In this document: positions 1 to 4,006 of the stretch, piece by piece
Position numbering within the stretch: the stretch's first letter is position 1
How the letters are laid out: every line of letters begins with the position of its first letter
NCBI GenBank assembly: GCA_027295365.1
Contig: JAPULD010000240.1
Location: 1-5,507, forward strand
Direction of reading: 5' to 3'
DNA: 5,507 nt
Source: Planctomycetota bacterium
Lineage (GTDB): Bacteria; Planctomycetota; Phycisphaerae; Phycisphaerales; SM1A02
Notes under the pieces: generated by a model
Told to the model about the DNA's origin: nothing
Databases searched by the model: none
Seen by the model: only the letters and a program-made list of their open reading frames with translations
Position numbers and translations under genes: made by a program

Positions 1-53
1 ATGGCGATGTCGATGTCGAAGACCTGTTGTCATTGCTGGCCGGCTGGGGGTGA
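1..53 (+). CDS. C-terminal end of a secreted protein with dockerin-like tail (partial)
   Basis: Reading from base 3, the sequence encodes GDVDVEDLLSLLAGWG and then a TGA stop at 51-53. The two bases before it (AT) fit a preceding Asp or Asn codon, giving [D/N]GDVDVEDLL. This matches the second half of a dockerin type I/EF-hand-like calcium-binding repeat of the form DxNxDGxVDVxDLLxLLAxWG. Such repeats often end large secreted or surface proteins of Planctomycetes, where they are thought to serve in surface attachment or sorting. Everything upstream lies outside the window, so the protein's main function cannot be stated. The frame is short, but the motif and its position directly before a stop make chance unlikely. 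An alternative open frame from base 1 (to 213) has no recognisable content. Confidence 0.72.
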   Translation, partial: GDVDVEDLLSLLAGWG

Positions 54-79
54 TGGAAGCATTAGCGGGACTCCTGTGC

Positions 80-98
80 CACGACCGTGTCGGTCGTG
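80..98 (+). terminator. Hairpin after the dockerin-like gene, possible terminator
   Basis: CACGACC (80-86) and GGTCGTG (92-98) form a perfect 7-bp stem with a 5-base loop, starting 26 bases after the stop codon at 51-53. The position suits a 3'-end hairpin for the upstream gene. It lacks a clean T-run (CATTATT occurs some 10 bases later), so it may only stabilise the mRNA or be incidental. Confidence 0.3.
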
Positions 99-264
99 CC
101 GGACGCACATTATTCCAAGCAAAGAGCGCGGCTCACAGCCCCGTGGCACATGTCGTGTTTCCACTCGTGTTTCAACGGGGGTATCAAACGGGGAACCACC
201 TTCCAGGCTCTGATCGCGGCACCTCATAAATTTTCACATCCACAATGAATCGGGAATAGCGTCG

Positions 265-414
265 CCTTCGAATTGGTTGTTTGAAGGAGACCGGTCCAAA
301 ACTACAGCTTTGGGGATCATTACTCATGGCCTCGATGGCTCGATCCCCAAGGCGATAAGGCCTCCCTGTTTCAGCTCCCCCGCTCAGGGTCTTTGACTCT
401 GTGCGGGGATTTTT
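265..414 (+). ncRNA. Candidate structured RNA or leader of three hairpins ending at a terminator
   Basis: Three consecutive hairpins are visible on the + strand. The first pairs CCTTCGAA (265-272) with TTTGAAGG (280-287) through eight pairs including one G-T, with a 7-base loop. The second pairs GCTTTGGGGATC (307-318) with GATCCCCAAGGC (342-353) through twelve pairs including one G-T. Its 23-base loop can itself form a small GCC/GGC stem (329-331 with 337-339). The third is the intrinsic terminator at 378-414. The order resembles a small RNA or a terminating 5' leader, and no reading frame explains it. I recognise no named riboswitch or RNA family. The 5' end is unknown because no strong promoter is visible, so 265 is only where structure begins. 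It could be a free small RNA, the long 3' untranslated end of the left-edge gene, or an attenuator upstream of the S9 peptidase. Confidence 0.38.
378..414 (+). terminator. Strong rho-independent terminator
   Basis: CCCCGC (378-383) pairs with GCGGGG (403-408). After a single T-T mismatch, CAGGGTC (385-391) pairs with GACTCTG (395-401) using one G-T pair, leaving a TTT loop. The result is a nearly continuous 13-pair GC-rich stem, followed by A and then five T (410-414). The T-run lies only on the right side, so the terminator works for rightward transcription. It closes 325 bases after the only upstream gene end, which suggests that a separate RNA ends here. Confidence 0.85.
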
Positions 415-463
415 ACTTACATTGGATGAATTCCATTCAAGGCGCGAGATTCCAGAGAAGGAA

Positions 464-517
464 GGCATCCGGGGATCGGGGGGACCAGGCGTCCGGGGGC
501 CGGGCATCCGGGGGGGG
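464..517 (+). repeat. G-rich degenerate short repeats with G-quadruplex potential
   Basis: GGC[A/G]TCCGGGG occurs three times (464-474, 488-498, 503-513) with variable spacing, giving G-runs at 471-474, 478-483, 495-499, 502-504 and 510-517 on the + strand. The segment 495-517 satisfies the usual four-run G-quadruplex pattern if the eight-G run is split in two. It lies between the terminator and the S9 peptidase, on the non-template strand for that gene. A role in its transcription or translation is conceivable but is not shown by the sequence. The opposite strand gives only a Pro-rich frame of low complexity. Confidence 0.5.
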
Positions 518-653
518 ATTCGTTACGATGCATTCCTGAGTCGTCTTGGATCTCACGAAACAGGTCTTGTATCACTGGAAAATCGATGCGTTCATCGAAC
601 GTGCCGGGTTCGCCGCAGCCTGAGGTGACTGAGACGTTATATCCTGGTGAACC

Positions 654-659
654 AAGGAG
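654..659 (+). promoter_or_regulatory. Ribosome binding site of the S9 peptidase
   Basis: AAGGAG is a near-perfect Shine-Dalgarno sequence lying 10 bases before the ATG at 670. It decides the start codon: the earlier in-frame ATG at 586 has no comparable site and would add 28 unconserved residues ahead of the signal peptide. Confidence 0.8.
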
Positions 660-669
660 TAGTACTTTC

Positions 670-2607
670 ATGTCTCGCATCTCGTCCCGCCCCTCGAATC
701 GCTATTTTGATTCTCGTCATATGGGCTCCATCGCATTGCTGGCCCTGGCCTGCAGTTCGGTTCATGGGGGCGACTTCAAGACCTACGACGCGGAAACCTT
801 TTTCAATACGACCACGATGTTCGGGGCGTCCTTCACGCATGATGAAAAGGCCATCCTGTTCACTTCCGACGCAAGCGGCATCTTCAACGTCTACCGCCAA
901 CCGGTCGAGGGTGGCAAGCCGATCCAGATGACCTTTTCCGAGGACAACGCCACGTACGCGGTGAGCGCTTTTCCCGAGGATGACCGCTTCCTGTTCGAGG
1001 CCGACACGGCCGGCAACGAACTGACGCACATCTTTGTCCGCACGCCCGATGGCGATTCGATCGACCTGACGCCCGGCCAGAAGAGCCGGGGACAGTTCGT
1101 CGGCTGGCAGGAGGACTTCACGGGCTTCTTCCTGCAGACGAACGAACGAAATCCCCGTTACATGGATCTGTATCGCTACGACGCAAAGACCTATGACCGA
1201 GAGATGCTCTTCGAGAACTCGAAGGGCTACAACCTTCTTGGGACGAGCCGGGACGGTCGATGGGTCGCGTTGTTGATGATCAAGGACAATGCCAACGACA
1301 ACATCTTCGTCTTCGATACGACCATGCCTGATCAAGAACCGAGATTGATCACTCGCCACGATGGTGATGTCTCGCATGGTTTCGCCGGCTTCTCCATCGA
1401 CGGGAGCACGTTGTATTACCTCAGCGATGCGGGCAATGAATTCCGACGGGTCTGGTCCTACGGTCTTGCCTCGCACCAGCATGAATTGGTGCAGGAGGCG
1501 GACTGGGACATCATGTTCTCGAGGCTCTCCTGGAATGGGAGATACCTGGTCACGGGCGTCAATGCCGATGCACGAACCATCATCACGATCCTTGATACCG
1601 CGACCGGCAAGCCGATGAAGATGCCCAGACTCCATCGGGGCGATATCACGGGTGTCCGCATCGCCAGAAGCGAAAATCTCATGGCGTTCTATCTGAATGG
1701 TGACACATCACCATCGAATCTCTTTGTTCAGGCCCTGGATAAGCCGGGGGCTCGCGCCCGACGCCTGAGCAATACGCTGAGCAAGAAGATCGACGAGCGC
1801 AATCTGGTCGATTCCAGCGTCATTCGATATCCGAGTTTTGATGGCCTTGAAATACCGGCCCTGCTCTACAAGCCCAAGCTGGCCGCCCCCGATGCGAAAG
1901 TTCCCGCACTGGTCTGGGTCCATGGCGGTCCCGGGGGCCAGAGCCGCTCGGGGTACAGCGCCAACATCCAATACCTGCTCAACCACGGGTACGCGATCCT
2001 GGCCGTCAACAACCGGGGCAGTTCGGGGTACGGCAAGACGTTTTTTCACCTGGACGATCGCAAACATGGCGATGTGGACCTGAAGGATTGCGTGCATGGC
2101 CGCAAGTATCTCGAAACCCTGGACTGGGTGGATGCGGATCGGATCGGTATCATCGGGGGCAGTTATGGCGGCTACATGGTCGCCGCGGCGCTCGCCTTCG
2201 AGCCGGAAGCGTTCGACGCAGGGATCGACATCTTTGGCGTCACCAACTGGCTCCGGACCCTCAAGAGCATTCCGCCCTGGTGGGCGTCGTACCGCAGAAG
2301 CCTGTTTGCGGAACTGGGCGATCCTGAAAAGGAAGAGGATCGGCTCCATGCGTATTCGCCGCTCTTCCATGCCTCGAACATCAAACGCCCGCTGCTCGTC
2401 GTGCAGGGGGCCAACGACGTACGAGTGCTCAAGGCGGAAAGCGATGATCTCGTCGCCGCGGTCCAAGCGAATGGGGTCCCCGTGGAATACATCGTCTTCG
2501 ACGACGAGGGACATGGCTTTCGAAACAAGCAGAACCGAATCACCGCCGCGATGGCCTATCGCGATTTTCTCGATCGTTACCTGAAGGGCAAGCGCAACAA
2601 GGATTGA
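670..2607 (+). CDS. Exported S9 family serine peptidase (prolyl oligopeptidase type)
   Basis: This 645-residue protein is a serine peptidase of the S9 family, the group of dipeptidyl-peptidase IV, acylaminoacyl peptidase and prolyl oligopeptidase. Members cleave short peptides. Residues 1-33 look like a signal peptide: an Arg-rich start, a hydrophobic core GSIALLALAC at 19-28, and likely cleavage near SSVHG. Cys28 does not fit a good lipobox. Residues of about 40-390 form a TolB/WD40-like beta-propeller that gates the active site. The alpha/beta-hydrolase domain follows. It has HGGPGG (His418 onward, oxyanion region), NNRGSSGYG, the nucleophile in GGSYGGYM (Ser498), the acid in QGANDVRV (Asp583) and the base in DEGHGF (His615), with spacing normal for S9. 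The length fits the family, and there is no frameshift. The gene appears to be transcribed alone, since a terminator lies 256 bases upstream and a repeat element follows. Substrate specificity cannot be read from the sequence. Confidence 0.95.
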   Translation: MSRISSRPSNRYFDSRHMGSIALLALACSSVHGGDFKTYDAETFFNTTTMFGASFTHDEKAILFTSDASGIFNVYRQPVEGGKPIQMTFSEDNATYAVSAFPEDDRFLFEADTAGNELTHIFVRTPDGDSIDLTPGQKSRGQFVGWQEDFTGFFLQTNERNPRYMDLYRYDAKTYDREMLFENSKGYNLLGTSRDGRWVALLMIKDNANDNIFVFDTTMPDQEPRLITRHDGDVSHGFAGFSIDGSTLYYLSDAGNEFRRVWSYGLASHQHELVQEADWDIMFSRLSWNGRYLVTGVNADARTIITILDTATGKPMKMPRLHRGDITGVRIARSENLMAFYLNGDTSPSNLFVQALDKPGARARRLSNTLSKKIDERNLVDSSVIRYPSFDGLEIPALLYKPKLAAPDAKVPALVWVHGGPGGQSRSGYSANIQYLLNHGYAILAVNNRGSSGYGKTFFHLDDRKHGDVDLKDCVHGRKYLETLDWVDADRIGIIGGSYGGYMVAAALAFEPEAFDAGIDIFGVTNWLRTLKSIPPWWASYRRSLFAELGDPEKEEDRLHAYSPLFHASNIKRPLLVVQGANDVRVLKAESDDLVAAVQANGVPVEYIVFDDEGHGFRNKQNRITAAMAYRDFLDRYLKGKRNKD

Positions 2608-2622
2608 GCGAATGTCAACGCC

Positions 2623-2730
2623 GATCGCGGGTGCCATGGGCAGGTTCCTCCTGCCCGTGTCGTCGTATTTCAATATCTCCACGGGCAAAACCGTTGAAGC
2701 AACGGTCCTGCCCATGGCACCCACACGATC
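2623..2730. repeat. Three-armed inverted-repeat element (REP/MITE-like candidate)
   Basis: The outer arms are GATCG-C-GGGTGCCATGGGCAGG (2623-2644, broken by one unpaired C) and CCTGCCCATGGCACCC-ACA-CGATC (2707-2730). They give a 21-pair stem that is perfect over its inner 16 pairs. Inside, GCCCGTG (2653-2659) pairs with CACGGGC (2680-2686), and ACCGTT (2690-2695) pairs with AACGGT (2701-2706), so the strand can fold into a three-way junction. An alternative hairpin, GGGCAGG (2638-2644) with CCTGCCC (2650-2656), competes with the outer stem. The element fills most of the gap between the peptidase stop and ada. There is no T-run, so it is not a standard terminator. It may be a dispersed palindromic repeat or a small non-autonomous mobile element. 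No flanking target duplication was recognised. Confidence 0.7.
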
Positions 2731-2783
2731 TCTCGCCCCTTGGAAGATTCGAGTTCCGCGCTCAGAAACCGGTGGATCACTTT

Positions 2784-2792
2784 TGCTAGAAT
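2784..2792 (+). promoter_or_regulatory. Extended -10 promoter element just upstream of ada
   Basis: TGCTAGAAT is an extended -10 element (TGn followed by TAGAAT, five of six matches to TATAAT). No good -35 hexamer lies about 17 bases upstream, which fits an extended -10 promoter or one helped by an activator such as methylated Ada. Transcription would start near 2799, at or just before the GTG (2801) and ATG (2807) start candidates. No clear copy of the E. coli Ada box was seen. Confidence 0.45.
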
Positions 2793-2800
2793 GACATGCT

Positions 2801-3865
2801 GTGAGCATGATCACCACCCTGCCGACGAAGCGTGAGATGTACCGAGCCTCCCTCGAACGCGATGCGTCCTTTGAAGGCGTGTTCGTGCTGGCGGTGAAGA
2901 CCACGGGGATCTTCTGTCGCCCCACCTGTCCGGCCCGCAAGCCCAAGGAAGTCAATGTCGAATATTTTGCCAATACCCGAGAGGCGATCAAGGCGGGGTA
3001 TCGAGCCTGTAAGCGTTGCAAGCCACTTGAGCCCGAGGGCGAGACCCCCGGGTGGCTGCGTCCCCTGATGGAGTCGATCGAGCGTGATCCATCGCGCCGC
3101 TGGCGGGACAAGGATCTGCGTGGCCTCGATCTTGAACCGACCCGGGTCAGGCGTTGGTTCAAGGAACATCATGGCCTGACGTTTCAGGCGTACCACCGGG
3201 CGCGACGACTGGGGTTGGCCCTGGGTCGCCTTCGTCATGGCGAGGATCTCCTCCGATCCGGTCTCGATACCGGTTTCGATTCGGCCAGCGGTTTTCGAGA
3301 CGCCTTCGCGAAATGTTTCGGCTCGCCCCCGGGCCGCAGTCGACGAACGCCCAGCGTGGTGGTTTCGCGCGTGCTGACTCCTCTGGGGCCAATGGTGGCT
3401 GGCGCGAGCGAGGCTGGGCTTTGCCTGCTGGAATATCCTGACCAGGATCGACTTCAGCGACAGTTAAATCAATTAAGACGTTTGTATGGCGATGCCATCG
3501 TGCCGGGCAGGCACGAACTGTTCGCCCAACTCGATGAAGAGCTGACCAGTTACTTTGAAGGATCGCGAACGCTCTTCGAGATCCCGCTGGATCTACGAGG
3601 TACGGAATTTCAACTCGAGACCTGGAATCAACTTCTGACCATCGAGTACGGCACGACATGCTCCTATCACGAACTCGCAGAGAACATCGGACGCGCCGGA
3701 GCCCAACGCGCCGTGGGTCGGGCCAATGGCGACAACAGAATGTCCATCCTCATCCCGTGTCATCGCGTGGTTCGTTCCGACGGCTCGCTCAGCGGCTATG
3801 GAGGCGGTCTGTGGCGAAAACAATGGCTTCTGAATCATGAATTCAATTCACATTCAATCGATTGA
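2801..3865 (+). CDS. ada: Ada: bifunctional methylated-DNA repair protein and transcriptional activator
   Basis: Ada removes methyl groups from DNA alkylation damage and, once methylated, activates repair genes, usually including its own. All three family domains are present in the usual order. The N-terminal zinc domain (about 12-78) holds Cys39, Cys43, Cys70 and Cys73 in TGIFCRPTCPAR and YRACKRCKP; Cys39 corresponds to the methylphosphotriester acceptor. Residues of about 85-182 form an AraC-type helix-turn-helix region (VRRWFKEHHGLTFQAYHRAR; GFDSASGFRDAF). Residues of about 188-347 form the O6-methylguanine methyltransferase with acceptor Cys320 in IPCHRVV, preceded by the Arg-rich AVGRANG recognition helix. 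The 354-residue length equals that of E. coli Ada. The start may be the GTG at 2801 or the in-frame ATG at 2807; neither has a Shine-Dalgarno site. The last residues (EFNSHSID) are encoded by an AT-rich palindrome overlapping the stop. The gene converges on the Hsp70 gene. Confidence 0.96.
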   Translation: MSMITTLPTKREMYRASLERDASFEGVFVLAVKTTGIFCRPTCPARKPKEVNVEYFANTREAIKAGYRACKRCKPLEPEGETPGWLRPLMESIERDPSRRWRDKDLRGLDLEPTRVRRWFKEHHGLTFQAYHRARRLGLALGRLRHGEDLLRSGLDTGFDSASGFRDAFAKCFGSPPGRSRRTPSVVVSRVLTPLGPMVAGASEAGLCLLEYPDQDRLQRQLNQLRRLYGDAIVPGRHELFAQLDEELTSYFEGSRTLFEIPLDLRGTEFQLETWNQLLTIEYGTTCSYHELAENIGRAGAQRAVGRANGDNRMSILIPCHRVVRSDGSLSGYGGGLWRKQWLLNHEFNSHSID

Positions 3866-3869
3866 ATTC
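3839..3869. repeat. AT-rich palindrome across the ada stop codon
   Basis: ATTCAATCGATTGAAT (3852-3867) is a perfect 16-base palindrome that contains the ada TGA (3863-3865). A wider inverted repeat uses the same right side: GAATTCAAT (3839-3847) with ATTGAATTC (3861-3869). It lies in the gap between convergent genes, so it may help end transcription from either side or be a protein-binding site. It has no T-run and is weak as a terminator. The rest of the convergent gap (3870-4006) shows only a weak inverted repeat, GACATG (3897-3902) with CATGTC (3922-3927), and no gene. Confidence 0.5.
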
Positions 3870-4006
3870 TATCGATTCCAGTGCGAACCAAATGGCGACA
3901 TGATCCAACATTCCGGGGAACCATGTCACTGATCAAGACGAATTCGATTTCGATGATCGATACAGCGGTTGCGCCTCCCGGACGCTGACGAGCAGACGTG
4001 ACTCGA

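Larger units (their letters stand above)
54..669. other. Long non-coding stretch with hairpins, terminator and G-rich repeats
   Basis: This interval lies between the dockerin-like tail and the S9 peptidase, and I find no convincing protein gene on either strand. The short open frames are rich in Pro, Gly, Arg and Ser, lack ribosome binding sites and resemble nothing known. The interval does contain a hairpin 26 bases after the first stop codon (80-98) and near-duplicated segments at 139-193. A run of three hairpins ends in an intrinsic terminator (265-414), followed by G-rich repeats (464-517). A short hairpin (583-598) and a Shine-Dalgarno site (654-659) precede the peptidase. Confidence 0.7.

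Noticed and set aside
1..213. Open reading frame from the ATG at base 1 on the + strand
   Set aside because: It is out of frame with the dockerin-like tail, rich in Cys, Arg, Ser and Pro, similar to nothing known, and starts only because the window does.
233..260. Promoter-like TTCACA followed about 17 bases later by AATAGC, ahead of the RNA candidate
   Set aside because: The -35 is acceptable but the -10 matches TATAAT poorly, so it was not listed as a feature.
184..507. 107-residue open frame on the - strand
   Set aside because: It runs antisense through the terminator and G-rich repeats, has a Pro-rich low-complexity start, and has no ribosome binding site.
637..643. TATAT-like -10 element just before the peptidase ribosome binding site
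   Set aside because: It has only partial consensus and no matching -35, so it is too weak to call.
586..669. Upstream extension of the S9 peptidase to the ATG at 586
   Set aside because: It would put 28 polar residues before the signal peptide and has no good ribosome binding site; the ATG at 670 has AAGGAG at ideal spacing.
637..1635. 332-residue open frame on the - strand
   Set aside because: It is an antisense shadow of the S9 peptidase propeller in GC-rich DNA, with no recognisable domain.
2623..2730. Rho-independent terminator for the S9 peptidase gene
   Set aside because: The stem is long, but no T-run follows on either strand and the branched interior is not terminator-like; it is better described as a repeat element.
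2604..2794. Two overlapping 60-residue open frames on the + strand between the peptidase and ada
   Set aside because: Both are readings through the inverted-repeat element, in two different frames, with no ribosome binding site.
1708..3162. 484-residue open frame on the - strand
   Set aside because: It spans antisense to two well-supported genes and the inverted repeat between them, which is the pattern of a codon-bias artefact.
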